Source: Cyanophora paradoxa (Eukaryota; Glaucocystophyceae; Cyanophorales; Cyanophoraceae). From it: a DNA stretch of 64,000 bases. The position numbers were made by a program, and so were the translations under genes. The notes beneath the pieces are model-generated. The model was given only the letters and a program-made list of their open reading frames with translations. It ran no database searches and was not told the origin of the DNA. Below are positions 31,745 through 42,400 of the stretch, in pieces (within the stretch, counting starts at the first letter, position 1; each line of letters opens with the position of its first letter). Where the stretch lies: positions 1-64,000 of the forward strand of contig QPMI01000256.1 in assembly GCA_004431415.1 (NCBI GenBank), given 5' to 3'.

Positions 31745-33010
31745 GTGATCATGGTGTGATCATAAGGAAGTAAGAGATGATATCGAGGGGCTGCAGCTGC
31801 GGAGCCGGAAGCTGGCCAGATAGAAGAACGGGGCGGAGGATGGATTCTGGGGGAATGTGCGAATATAGACCAGGAAGGCGTCGCTCTTCCAGGCTGGCAT
31901 GCAAGCCTCTGCGGCCGCCGTCGCCACGCCGATATGGAAGGAGTGGGGCTAGAGGCGCTGGGCTGCGGGGATTTTTTCGGAGACGAAAAGGCAGAGCGAC
32001 GGAGGGGGCAATGGGCACACACGGCTTCATCGACGTGAGGCAGGTCGACGCCCTTCGCCACTCCGAACCTGGTCGGTTTTCGAGGCCTATACGAAAATTT
32101 GGTACTGCGCTATAGCCGCGATAGCGTTCGTGAGATGTGTACCCCCCTCTCGGGCCCGGGGAGGACATAATCTAAACTCACAGGTATCCGTGGTATCCGT
32201 TGAGGGGCCGGGGAAGGCGGTTGGCGGGCGCCGGCGGCTGGAAGCCTGCAGCTGGCGGAACTTCGGAACGCGCCACTGGAGCCTCGAGATCCCTCCTCTC
32301 GACCGTGGCTGCCCGACCTTGTCCTCTCCCGTCCCTCCCCATCGCCCATCGCCCTCACATACCGCACCCCCCGTCCCCCCCCTCCCCGACGTTCTGAGCC
32401 CGGCGGCTCCACCAGGCCCGCTCTCGGACAAGCTTAAGCTTAAGGGAGCCCCCGGAACTGAACCCGCCGCGCTGGCGACACGTGCACGGCAGGCCGTACG
32501 CTAGCTTAGACAGGCCATAGCGTGTGCAGAGTGGTTTATTTTAGATTCTAGAGCGCCTTCCAGAAGGCCCTAGCTATTAGCTAACTAGGCAAAGCTACAA
32601 CTGCAGCTCAGGATCACTCCGGATCCGCCCTCTTGACCTCTGCTCCCTCTCTTCGCCCTTCTCCCTCTCCCCGCGTTGCACTTGCACTTGTACTGCATGC
32701 GCAGCTCTAGATCTAGCACTTGCAGAAAAAAATAAATACGGGTTGGTTGAATACGTATGTAAATAATAATCCATGGTATGGTTGGTTGAATACGTATACG
32801 CTGGTTACCATGGGGCCATATCTAGGAGCGCAAAGCACTGATCGATATCGTGATAATCTCCAGCTGCAGCAGCATGCGCAGAAATGTACATATACGCTTG
32901 TGCATGAAACGTCCACGTCATCATAAACGCTACAGCTAGCGCTAACGTGCTTGTTTTTTCGCTGGTCAGAACCCGCGGTCCGCGAGCCGTGGGGCTTTAT
33001 AATTACTGCC
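31745..33010. other. Repeat-island spacer without recognisable genes
   Basis: Composition is mixed. I see no exon pattern like that of the flanking genes, no domain and no RNA gene. A short duplicated word, GGTTGGTTGAATACGTAT, occurs at about 32740-32757 and 32779-32796. Reading frames on both strands lack motifs. Confidence 0.4.
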
Positions 33011-33014
33011 CGCC

Positions 33015-33490
33015 GTGCCTCCGCCCCGCTCGGCGAGTTGCAATTGCGCCACAGCCCGCCGCGCCTCCACCCCGCCCGTCGAGCTGCGCCGCCGCCCGCC
33101 CCTCCTCCGCCTCGCCCTTCGAGCTGCGCCGCCGCCCACCGCTCCTCCGCCCCGCCTGTCGAGCCACGCCGCCGCGGCCGTCCCCCTCTCCTCTGCCCCG
33201 CCCATCGAGCCGCGCCGCCGCCCGTCACTCCTCCACCTGCCCGTCGAGCCGCGCCACCACCAGACGCGCCTCCGCCTGCGCATGCCGAGCCGCGCCGCCG
33301 CCCGCCCCTCGTCCAATTTGCCCGGCGAGCCTGGCAGCCGCCCGCCGCGCCTCCGCTTGGCCCGGCCGCGGGGAGCCGAGCAGCTGCCTGCCTCGAACTC
33401 TCGTCCGCTTTGCCTGCTGGCCCTGGCGAGCCGCCTGTGGCCCACCGCGCTCTGCCCCGCCTGGCGAGCCGCGCAGCTGCCCGGCCCGCT
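33015..33490. repeat. Degenerate minisatellite, unit about 40 bp
   Basis: Around ten imperfect units begin with CGAGC(C/T)GCGCCGCCGCCCG followed by a CTCCTCCGCC and GCCCGT segment. Unit lengths are about 39-46 bp. Cytosine dominates the top strand. Long reading frames stay open on both strands because the repeat contains few T-A-G, T-A-A or T-G-A words; they are not supported as proteins. Confidence 0.85.
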
Positions 33491-33767
33491 GCGCGCCCCC
33501 GCCCACCATAAAAGTGGCACGCCATATATATACACACGCACTGTTTGCGGTTGTTGTCGACTGCACTCCCAGGCTGTGGCAGGCCTAGGCTAGCGCTGGC
33601 TCGTGGTCATAAGCCGCGGGGCGGACTTGAGGCCTTGGCCATGGCCATGGCTTGTATACAATGATAATTAAGGGGTTGCAATTAATATTGATCATGACCG
33701 CAAGCCACCCCTATAAGCGCTAGCCTACGCTTCTGATATCGATCGCCGCGAGTCGAACACGCGTACG

Positions 33768-33960
33768 GGAACTTCCGAAGTTCGGAATGGACCGTCGGAC
33801 GTACTCTGCCGACTCGAATAGTTCGGTCTGCAGCTGATCTCCGACTCGTCCAGCGCGAGGTCTCACGTGCACGTGCACCTAGCTATAGCGCGCCCCCTGG
33901 AAGGCTGCAACTGGCGCCGGCCCACCGCCGGGGTCTCTTATAAGCTTGCGCACACACGCG
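33768..33960. repeat. Diverged copy of the promoter-derived repeat
   Basis: Shares GGAATGGAC..ACGTACTC.GCCGA, CTGATCTCCGACTCGTCCAG, CGCGAGGTCTCAC and GCGCGCCCCCTG with the copy at 34370-34470, with small insertions. It is the most diverged copy seen. Confidence 0.7.
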
Positions 33961-34054
33961 CAGCACTCTATATAGCTAGATCTGGCTGCACGTGCACCGC
34001 GCCCTCGGCCATCCCGGCCTCAGCTGCAGAGATCTAGATCGATATCTAGAGGCC

Positions 34055-34733
34055 CGCCCCACTGCCGCCATATATATGCATGTTGCAATTGAGCGCTACG
34101 CCGCTCCCTCTCCTGAGAGCCCGGCCGCTGAGCGTGATACAGATATATATATATATATAGCACAGGAGTTGAAGCTGACCGCTAGTGCGGGGCGGCGATG
34201 CCGGCTGCTCGGCAGCAGCGGATGCGCAACACGGCCGCGGGGACCAAATTTCTAGGCGGTCGGTATTGCTGATGCGTGGATACACTGGATAGCCTAGTAA
34301 GTCCTTTTAGGTTCGATCTCCGAGGCTCCGGGTGGCGTGCGCGCGCAAGTGAGCTCGAGCCGCCGGCTGGAATGGACGTACTCCGCCGAGTTCGGTCTGA
34401 TCTCCGACTCGTCCAGCGCGAGCTCGAGGTCTCACCTAGGCCTAGCTATAGCGCGCCCCCTGCAACTTAGGCTGCAAGGCTGCAACAAAACTGGCGCCGG
34501 GTCTCACACACGTGCACGCACATGCGCAGCACTCTGGCTGCACCGCGCCCGCCGGGCCGGTCGACGTCGACGTCCGCGCGGCTAGCTCCGATCTTGGCGA
34601 CGTTCCTGCTTGTACCCCGCACGATTAAAAAACCTCAAAGCCGATTGAAATTGCCATGAGCGAAGAATCATTGACGAAGAACTGGCAGAGTTCGATGAGA
34701 GGGGCTGCGGACTCAGTGCAGACTCACTGCAGA
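34055..34733. repeat. Copy C of the promoter-derived repeat (partner 47561-48190)
   Basis: Starts at CTGCCGCCAT, the point just upstream of the Pmp-like coding start, and continues through GCCGCTCCCTCTCCTGAGAG, TGATACAGATATA, GATGCCGGCTGCT and GGAATGGACGTACTCCGCCG to GCCGATTGAAATTGCC and GAAGAATCATTGA. Identity to 47561-48190 is about 85% by eye. It includes a (TA)8-like run at 34142-34160. Thus it is a copy of the 5' flank of the Pmp-like gene without its coding sequence. Confidence 0.8.
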
Positions 34734-34741
34734 GGCAAGGC

Positions 34742-35111
34742 TAGGGCACTGGCCGGCGGCCAAGCCGGCTAGCTAGCCGGCCAATTTGGGCAAGGGGCGC
34801 CTGGGCTAGGCAGCCGAAACCCCGGCTTGCCAGCCCAGGGGTTTTGCCGGTTTTCCCCGGCTTGTCAGGCCAAGTCAGCAAGCCCGGGGCTCGCAATCGA
34901 GCCGGCGAACGAAGCATAGGTGAAGTTAGCGCGAGCTGCACCAAGCCAGACCAAGCCGCGCTGGCCACCGGTACCATAGTAACTGGCAAGCCGCTGGCAA
35001 GCCAGCCGAAATTTTGGAGCCGCCAAGCCGCTAGGGCCAGCCCCGGTGCAAGCTTTCGGAATTTTGGGCCAGCCCCGGTGCAAGCTTCTAGACCCGCCGG
35101 CCAGTGCCCTA
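34742..35111. mobile_element. hAT-like non-autonomous MITE with 8-bp target-site duplication
   Basis: A 370-bp element with perfect 18-bp terminal inverted repeats (TAGGGCACTGGCCGGCGG at the left; its reverse complement at 35094-35111). It is flanked by the direct repeat GGCAAGGC at 34734-34741 and 35112-35119. The matching paralogous sequence at about 48188-48200 contains GGCAAGGC once with no insertion: a true empty site. An 8-bp duplication and a TAGGG terminus (YARNG rule) are characteristic of the hAT superfamily. The interior has no coding potential, but has a tandem pair of CCAGCCCCGGTGCAAGCTT (35038 and 35070) and GGCAAGCC words. Confidence 0.9.
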
Positions 35112-35580
35112 GGCAAGGCTTTCCGCACAAATGTTGAAAGAAAGCGTCTCTCAGAACTCGGTTTCATTTTCTTATTTGTGCATTGGAAAAAGACGAAGGC
35201 GGCGCGTACGCCAACCCTCTCTAACATAAATTGTGGTGTTGAGACACCCGATTGGATGCTCAAGTGGCTTCCACCCGTGGAGTGCAGCGGGCTTCCACCA
35301 CCGGCTCGCGTCTTCGTGATCACGCGACGACCCCACCCAGGTAAGTATGATTTGCTCCACCGTCCCAACCGGGTCTATCGAACGCGGGGGCGCGATCGCG
35401 AGCCCCGAGGTGGGACCCCGCCCCGCCGGCCGGCCGCCGCGCACCGGCCCCGGCCGCGGGGCGCGGGCGGCGATCGCACGCCCGCCGCCTCACATCGAGT
35501 GCCCGCGCGCCGCGCGCCGCGCCGGCGCCCGCCGCAGCCGGCCTGGCAAGTCATGCGGCCGCCCGCCCCCTTGACGTCCT
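35112..35580 (+). repeat. Duplicated segment ending in a conserved exon-like frame, copy C' (partner 48190-48659)
   Basis: About 470 bp with roughly 99% identity to 48190-48659. Both keep an open frame reading FIFLFVHWKKTKAARTPTL, then WMLKWLPPVECSGLPPPA and ITRRPHPG, followed at once by a strong 5' splice site, CCCAG/GTAAGTATG (35341 here). Early differences include a 2-bp indel and a few substitutions; later differences are in G or C run lengths. Homology ends at GACGTCCTAC. It may be a first exon of an unrecognised gene or part of a mobile or promoter unit. Confidence 0.8.
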
Positions 35581-35786
35581 ACCCCCAGTTCGTCAAGTCG
35601 ATACAAGCTTCTGAAGTTGGGTCGCGCCGTGCAAGCCGCTGAGCCCCCGACGACCCTGTTCGCCGCTAGATCGACGATCCAGCGGATCCTTCCCCGTCCC
35701 CGTACGGCGAGATCTTTAAATTTCAGCCGCAGTTCCCCTGCGCGCACCGCGTAAGTGAGGCCCAGTCGTACAAGGTTTTTAGCAGC
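35581..35786. promoter_or_regulatory. Region upstream of the desaturase
   Basis: About 200 bp between the end of the duplicated segment and the desaturase ATG. It probably holds the desaturase 5' leader. No clear core-promoter motif is seen. Confidence 0.35.
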
Positions 35787-37782
35787 ATGGCTCCCCGCGC
35801 ATTCGAGAATGAGCCCGTCGCCGCCGCGGCCGCGGCGGGCGATCGTCACGCGCCATCGTCGGGCAAGGACCGCCAGGCTAGCGGCGAGCCGCTGGACTGG
35901 GCGGCTCTCCCCGAAATTAACTTCAACTACGGAACGGTGTGCACGCCCTTGCCGCGCCCGCCCGCTCCCGCGCCGCCTCGCCGACGGCCCCGCGTGCCGC
36001 GTGGCACGCGCCCAGCTCCGCAAAGCCATCCCCAAGGAGTGCTTCGTCCGCAACACCTGGCTCTCCATCGCGTGCGTCGTGCACCTCGCGGTCGCATCAT
36101 TGTGATCATCGAATCATGTCGCAACCTCCAGGTACATGATCCGCTCCTACATCTTCGCGGCGGCGCTCCTCGGGGGTGTCTGGTACCTCAACTCGGTGTT
36201 CCCGCGCTGGGCCATGTACCTCGTGCGCCCCCGCGCCTCGGCCGGCGCCCGTCCCGCGTGACGTGTTGGCGGGATCGCCGGGCAGGTGTGGCCGGCGTAC
36301 TGGGTGGCCCAGGGAACCGTCTTCTGGGGCTTCTTCACCGTCGGGCACGACTGCGGCCACGGCAGCTTCTCGCCCTCGCGCATGGTCAACAACATCTGCG
36401 GTGGGCGCCGCCGCCTGCGCCCCGCCGGCGCCGCCCCGCCGCTGACCTCTGCGCAGGCCACCTCACCCACGCGCCGCTGCTGGTCCCGTACCACTCCTGG
36501 CGCATCAGGTGCCCCCCTCGGCGGCCCCGGGGGCGCGCGGCTGCGCGGCCGGCTGACGGCGTGGCAGCCACGCGCACCACCACGCGCTCACGGGGAACGT
36601 GGACGAGGACGAGAGCTGGTACCCTACCCTCAAGTCGGACTACTACAGCATGTCCCATATCATCTACTTCGTCCGCTTCGAGCTCGTGCGCCGCCCCGCC
36701 CCCGCCCCGCGGCCCCCGCCCCTCCGGGCGCCCCGCAGCTCACGAGGGGGGCCGGCCGGAAGATCTGGCTCATCGTCGGGTGGCCCCTGTACCTGCTGGG
36801 CGCCCGCGGCCGCAACGGCGACGACCGCTCCCACTTCGACCCCCGCATGCAGTCCGCCCGCCCCGAGAGCCCCGCCCGACGCGGCGCCGAGGCTGAGGGG
36901 GGCGGGGCAGGCTCTTCAAGGAGGGCGACAAGCCCGGGGTGATCTTCTCGTCTGCGGCGGTCTTCGCGATGATCGGGGCGCTGGTGGCGCTGGGCCAGCG
37001 CGTGGGCCACCTCAGCGTCTTCCTCTCGTACGGGCCCCCCTACCTCGTCTTCTGCTTCTGGATCACCGCCGTCACCTTCCTCCACCACACCGTGCCCCCC
37101 GGCCCCCGCCGAGCACCCCAGCGCCCCCCTCTGAGCCTCGGAGGCCCCCTACAGGAGGTCACCATCCCCTGGTACCGCAAGGGCACCTGGGAGAAGCTCC
37201 GCGGCGCCCTCAGGTCCCGCCCCCGCCCCGCCCCCGCCCCGTCCCGCCCCGCCCTGACGCCGGCGGGGCGGCAGCACGATCGACCGGGACTACGGCGCGC
37301 TCGTCAACGACATCTCGCACAACATCGGTGCCCCGCCCCGCTCTCTCGCCCTGCTCTCGCCCCGCCTGAGCGGCACGGGGCCGCAGGGACGCACGTCGCG
37401 CATCACCTCTTCTTCACCATCCCGCACTACAACCTCGTCCGCCGCCCCCCCCCCCCCCCCCCCCCCCCCGCCCCCGCCCCCGCGAGCAGCCGGGCGGGCG
37501 GGCGGCCGAGGCGTCGGGGGGCGCAGGTGGAGGCGACCAAGCACCTGGCGCCGGCGCTGGGCCCCTGGTACCACAAGTCGGACCGCGGCATCATCGCCTC
37601 CATCCTCAAGTCGTGGCGCGAGTGCCGGTGCGGGCAGCTCGCCGCGTCGCCGGGGCGGCGCTGCCGGGGGCGGGCGGCGAGCGTCGGGGCGCAGGTACGT
37701 GCCGGACGAGGGCAACGTGGTCATGTTCACCTCCCCCGAGAAGGAGGCCGCCCAGGAGGCCGCCAAGACCAAGGCCCGCTAG
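35787..37782 (+). CDS. Membrane fatty acid desaturase, omega-3/delta-12 type
   Basis: An ER or plastid membrane di-iron desaturase that introduces a double bond near the methyl end of an acyl chain. The first exon is [11 protein letters not shown] to INFNYGT; the intron ends CGCGCCCAG and the next exon begins [15 protein letters not shown]. All three histidine boxes are present: HDCGHGSF, then HSWRI joined by splicing to [11 protein letters not shown], and [14 protein letters not shown]. Hydrophobic segments occur at [30 protein letters not shown] and [20 protein letters not shown]. The tail, [20 protein letters not shown] and [17 protein letters not shown], is typical of omega-3 enzymes; regiospecificity cannot be fixed from sequence alone. 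An intron near the third box holds a 25-nt poly(C). Stop is TAG at 37780. No cytochrome b5 domain is fused. Confidence 0.93.
37445..37469 (+). repeat. Poly(C)25 in a desaturase intron
   Basis: A 25-nt uninterrupted C run just after the HVAHHLF exon, on the coding strand. Confidence 0.95.
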
Positions 37783-39473
37783 GCCCCAGCTCGCCAAGCC
37801 CCGCCCCCTTCCGATGCCTGCGTTTCTCCGTCTGCGGCTCGATGATGATTTGATGGGTTTCGATGCTCCGAGCCTCTATCGACGTCAGTATCGCAGTCAG
37901 ATTTTTTTACAGCCGTATGCGGTTTACAGCGACATGTGATGATGATGATGAGCCTGACAGTTATTTAAGCGTGATGTATTGTCGTGTCGTGATGCGAATG
38001 ATAGTTATCGACTTCCCGAATTCCGAACTCAGCGTGACTAACTGTAACTATGGAGCTTGCATGGAGCTTGGGGGCTCTGAGCTCTCTGATGTACCGTAAT
38101 ACCCCGCGCAAATGTCGTCAGGAGCTCGGAGTTCCGGCATATGCCGCAGTGCCATATGCATGGTCATGCCATGATGATGCATCCGATCGAGCGGATCATC
38201 ATGGCCGGGCACTGCGGCATCGGATATCGATACTATATATGATAATCGAGACGGTCGGTCATGATCAAAAAGCCTTCAACTTCCCGAGTCCGAAGTTCAA
38301 TTGCAAGGCCGCTGAGGCTTCGAATTCGAAACTTGAAAGCCTTTACATATAAGTTAATTTCGTCCGCGGTGCGGCACTGCGGCATCCGAAAATGCCGGTG
38401 ATCATGACGGAAATCCGAAAAGTCGACGTACGTATACTACGGTACGTATACGACGGTCCGACGTCGACGGTCGGCGCGGAGGCCCCGGGGGGCCTTCAGG
38501 CTTACGACCCCGCGCGGGGCCCACTCAGTGACGGGGCCACTAGATGAGGCCCTGAGGCAAGCCGTGAGACAGGCTGGCGTCACGGGCCCAGGTGAACTTC
38601 GGAACGTTAACAGGCACAGTGCCATCACCGTGGCACTGCCATGGCCATGGCCACGGCCGCAGCTGCAGTGAGTAAGCAATGCATATGTGCCCAACCGCAG
38701 TGCCATGTGCACGGTGCCGGTGCAGGCCGGGCCATGGACAGCACGGAGTTCGATTTTTAAATGAATTGAAACCCGTTGGACACTGTGACACACCATGGGC
38801 ATCATCATCATCCCGTAATATGGATGATGGATGATGGAATACGCATACGCATACGCATAGGCCTAGGCATCCCCACCCCCATCGAATGCAAGCGAGAAAT
38901 AGAAATTGAAAATGTCAACTGGCTCGGCAGCTCTGAAATACAAAGCTGCTCGGAGGCCTTTTTCGGTGCCTGCAGATCTCCAGCAGGGTTTGGGGGTCGA
39001 GCAGCCGACAAGGGAGCTCGCGATGGGGAAGCCAGGGCAAGGAGGCACGAGGGAAGGCGAGGAAGGACAGCGGGCGGAGGGGCGGCTACTGTGCGTGCTC
39101 GTGCGCGGCTGCCGGCGGCGGCGTGCCCGGGGCGCCCCCCGCGGGGAGCGCGCCCGGGGTCGCTGGCTCGGCCCCCCGTCCCCGCTGCCGCGGCGCTGCG
39201 GGAAGCCGGATGCCTGCAGCGCCGCAGGCAGCCGCGGCTGCTCGGGCGCGCCGGGGCCCCCGCTGCGTGCTCGCGGGCCGTCGAGGCGACGCGCTCGAGG
39301 GCCGGCGCCGGGGCGGCGTCGGGTGGGCGCTCGGTGACGGGCGCCGCCTGCGGGACGGGGGCGACCGAGGCGTCGGCGGAGCCGCGGCGGAGGGGAGGCA
39401 GACGGACGCGGCGGGCGGGGCGCCCCCGGCGCCCCCTCCGCCTCCGCGCCGGAGAGGACCTCGCGGGAGCCCT
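37783..39473. other. Convergent intergenic region, lower GC on its left
   Basis: Between the 3' ends of the desaturase and the Pmp-like gene. From 37800 to about 38900 the DNA is AT-richer, with TGATGATGATGATGAG (37937), CATATGC palindromes near 38140-38170 and a GCATACGCATACGCATAGG run at 38843. From about 38950 GC rises, and coding-like Arg/Ser-rich sequence on the minus strand may be further 3' exon material of the Pmp-like gene. No separate gene is called. Confidence 0.4.
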
Positions 39474-42400
39474 TCAGCGCCGGCAGCAGCCCGTTCCGGA
39501 AGGCCCCGCGCCCCGCCCCGCCGCCCCGCCCCGCCGGCTGCTGCGGCTGCGGCTCGGGCCGCTGCGGCTGGCCGCTGCCGAGCTCGCCAGCGGAGGCGGG
39601 CGCGGGGCGCCCCGCTGGCGCCGCTCGCCGCCCTCGGGCGATCGCGAGGGCGAGGTGCGGGAGAGGGCGGCGGCGGAGACGGGCCGGGAAGCGGCGGAGG
39701 CGGCGGAGGAGCGGCTGGTGGCGGGGGCGGGGGCGCCCTCGCCCTCGCGGTCCGAGCGGCCGGCGGAGAGGTCGCGGGCGGAGCGCGAGGGGCGCAAAGA
39801 GCGCGACGAGGCGGAGCGGTTCAGCGGCGGCGGCGGCGCCGTCATCTGCCGCGCCCGCCCCGTGAGCCGCGCCGAGGCGGGGCGGGGGGCGGCGTGCGGG
39901 GGGCGGGCCTCCCAGATGGAGCGGAGGACGGGGAGCGCGCGGCCGCCGTCCGAGTCGCGCGAGTCCGCCGACCGCTTGCGCGCCGCCCGCCGCGCCGCCC
40001 CCTCCTCCTCCTCCTCCTCGTCCAGCGCCCGCACCTGCGCTTCCATCAGCGCCCAAGTGTGCCGGGGCGAGGGCCGGGCGGGGCGGCGGGCCGGGACGGG
40101 TGCGGCGGGGCCGGCGTGCGTGCTGGCGCTGCGGTGCGTGGCGGGCCCCGCGGGGCGCCCCGACCGGAAGCTCCGGTTCGTGCGCGCCGAGCGGCTCGAG
40201 CGCACCGACCGCTGCCGGCCCTCTCAGCGGCGCACCGCGGCGGCGCGGGGCAGGGCGGCGCACGGCGGAGGGCGGGGCGGCCTCCGAGGGCGGGGCGGGG
40301 GGCAGGGCGAGGCCGGCGGGGTCGTTGAGGGAAGCGCTGTTGCGCCGCCGTAGGCTCCGGGCCGTCGGCGGCGCGTACGCCCGCCCCGCCGCCGCCTCTC
40401 CTGCCGCCCGGGAGCCCCCGGGGCCAGTCAGGCAGCATAAGAAAGAACAGAGACAGGGGGCGCACCGGAGTCGCGCTTCCCGTCGAGGGAGCGGGCGGAG
40501 GGCGGCCCCTCCGAGCGCTGCGAGGCCGGCGGCTCCTCCTCCCCCTCGCCCGGCGCCAAGTACGCGTACCCCGCCCTCTCGTCGAGCTGACGGGGAGGCT
40601 CAGGGGGAAGGGGGGAAGGGGGGAGGGGGAGGGGGAAGGGAGGGGCGGGGTGGGGCGGGGTCGCGCCTCGTCGATGCCGACGGCGCCGGAGCGGCGGGCG
40701 GCGAGGAGGCGCCGCAGGAAGTACGTCCCGATGAGCAGCGCCCCTGCCCTCGCCTCGGCCCCGGCGCGACGCGGGCGCGGCGGAGGCGCGGCGGCGCACC
40801 GACGGCGAAGGCGACGGCGTTGAACGTGTACTGCACGCCCCGCACGTTGTCTGCGGCGCCCCGCCGCGTGAGCGGCCGCCGGCGCGCACGAGCGCCGGCG
40901 CGGGCGGCGGGGCGTACACTCGGGCGCGATGAACGCCGCGGAGACGACCATCTGCCCGCGCGCCCCCCGGAGGTCGCCGCAGGGCGGCGCGCGTGCATCC
41001 CCCCGTGGCGGGGACGCGGCCCCGCACCTCCATGCACGATGTGAGCATGAGGACGGTGAGGAAGAGCGCTGCGGGGGCACAGGACGATGAGGCGGGAGGC
41101 GGGAGGCGGGGCGGGGCGGGGGCCGGGGGGAGGGGGCGCGCGCGCACTCTCGATGACGTTGTCGAGGGGCTGGCGGTAGGGGCGCGCGAGCCCGTGCAGC
41201 GTCACGAAGCTGCCGGCGAGGAGGGCGCAGCGCCCCGCTCGAGAGCGCACATGTACAGGCGCAGGCGCGGGGCGGGGGCGGGGGCGGGACGGGGCGCACA
41301 AGACGGCGGCCAGGAAAAGGGCGAGGGAGCGGGAGTTGTCGCGGCTGGCGAACTGCGGGGAGGGGAGGCGGGGCGGCCGTCGGGCGGGGGCACCCGGGCC
41401 GCCGGAAAGGGGTTGGGGGCGCACGGCAGTGTCGAGGATGATGAGGACGATGCGGCGCGCCATCACGACCACCTCGTAGAACTGCCGCACACGCCCCCTC
41501 AGACGGCGAGGGCGGGGCGGGGCGGGGCGGGGCGGGGCTGTGGGGCGCGCCTTCCAGGGCGGGCGGTAGCAGGCGAAGACGGAGCCGTACTTCCAGACGA
41601 CCTCGTCGCTGTAGAGCGAGGCGGTGCCCTTGCGGCTCTGGACTCCCCCGGGGGCGGGGTGAGAGCGGTGGCGAGCTCAGCGCCTCCGACGTGGCGCACG
41701 AGGTAGAGGACGACGACGGAGAGGGCGACGGGGAGGGCAAAGACGTAGCCCACCATCATGATCCACGCCACCGGCAGCCTGCCCCCGCCCGTGAGCCGCC
41801 CCCGCAGGGCCGCGCGAGGGGGCGGCGGCGGGGCGCGCCAGCGGGTGTACTCGTCGGAGGCGCAGTTGACGGAGGGGAAGCGCCGCAGCACGCGCCTGCG
41901 CGGGGGCGCCGGCGCTGAGGGGGCGGCGGAGGGGGCCCGGCGGCGCGGGGCAGGCGCACTGGCCGCCGACGGGGACACAGTCGAGGTACTTAATTGACTG
42001 CGGGCGCCGTGAGAGCCCGCCCCTCCCCCGGCGAGGGCGGACAGCTCAAGGGGCAGCCGCCGCACCGTGTTGCCGATCGCTGCGGGGCGAAGCGGGGGGG
42101 AGGCGTCAGGCGCGAGTCTGGGAGATGGGGCGGGCGGGGCGGGGGCACCGATGTAGGCGATGGAGGCGATCTGGAAGGCCATGATGAAGAGGCGCCGCTG
42201 CAGGGCCGCCCCTACATTGAGCCCCGCAGCGGGGCGCGGGGGCGTGGGCGCGGGGCGCGCCTGGAGGGCGTGGGATACGCGGCGGCGGCGGCCGGAGCGG
42301 AGGCACTCGGCGAGAAGGAGGAGCGCCACGAATGCGCAGAGCACCGCGAACGCGAACGCCGGGATCCTGCCCGCCACGTGAGCCCGGCGCAGGGGGGCGC

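Noticed and set aside
33000-33600. Pro-rich protein genes on either strand of the minisatellite
   Set aside because: Open frames exist in several frames because the 40-bp unit lacks stop words; no start context, motif or splice pattern supports translation.
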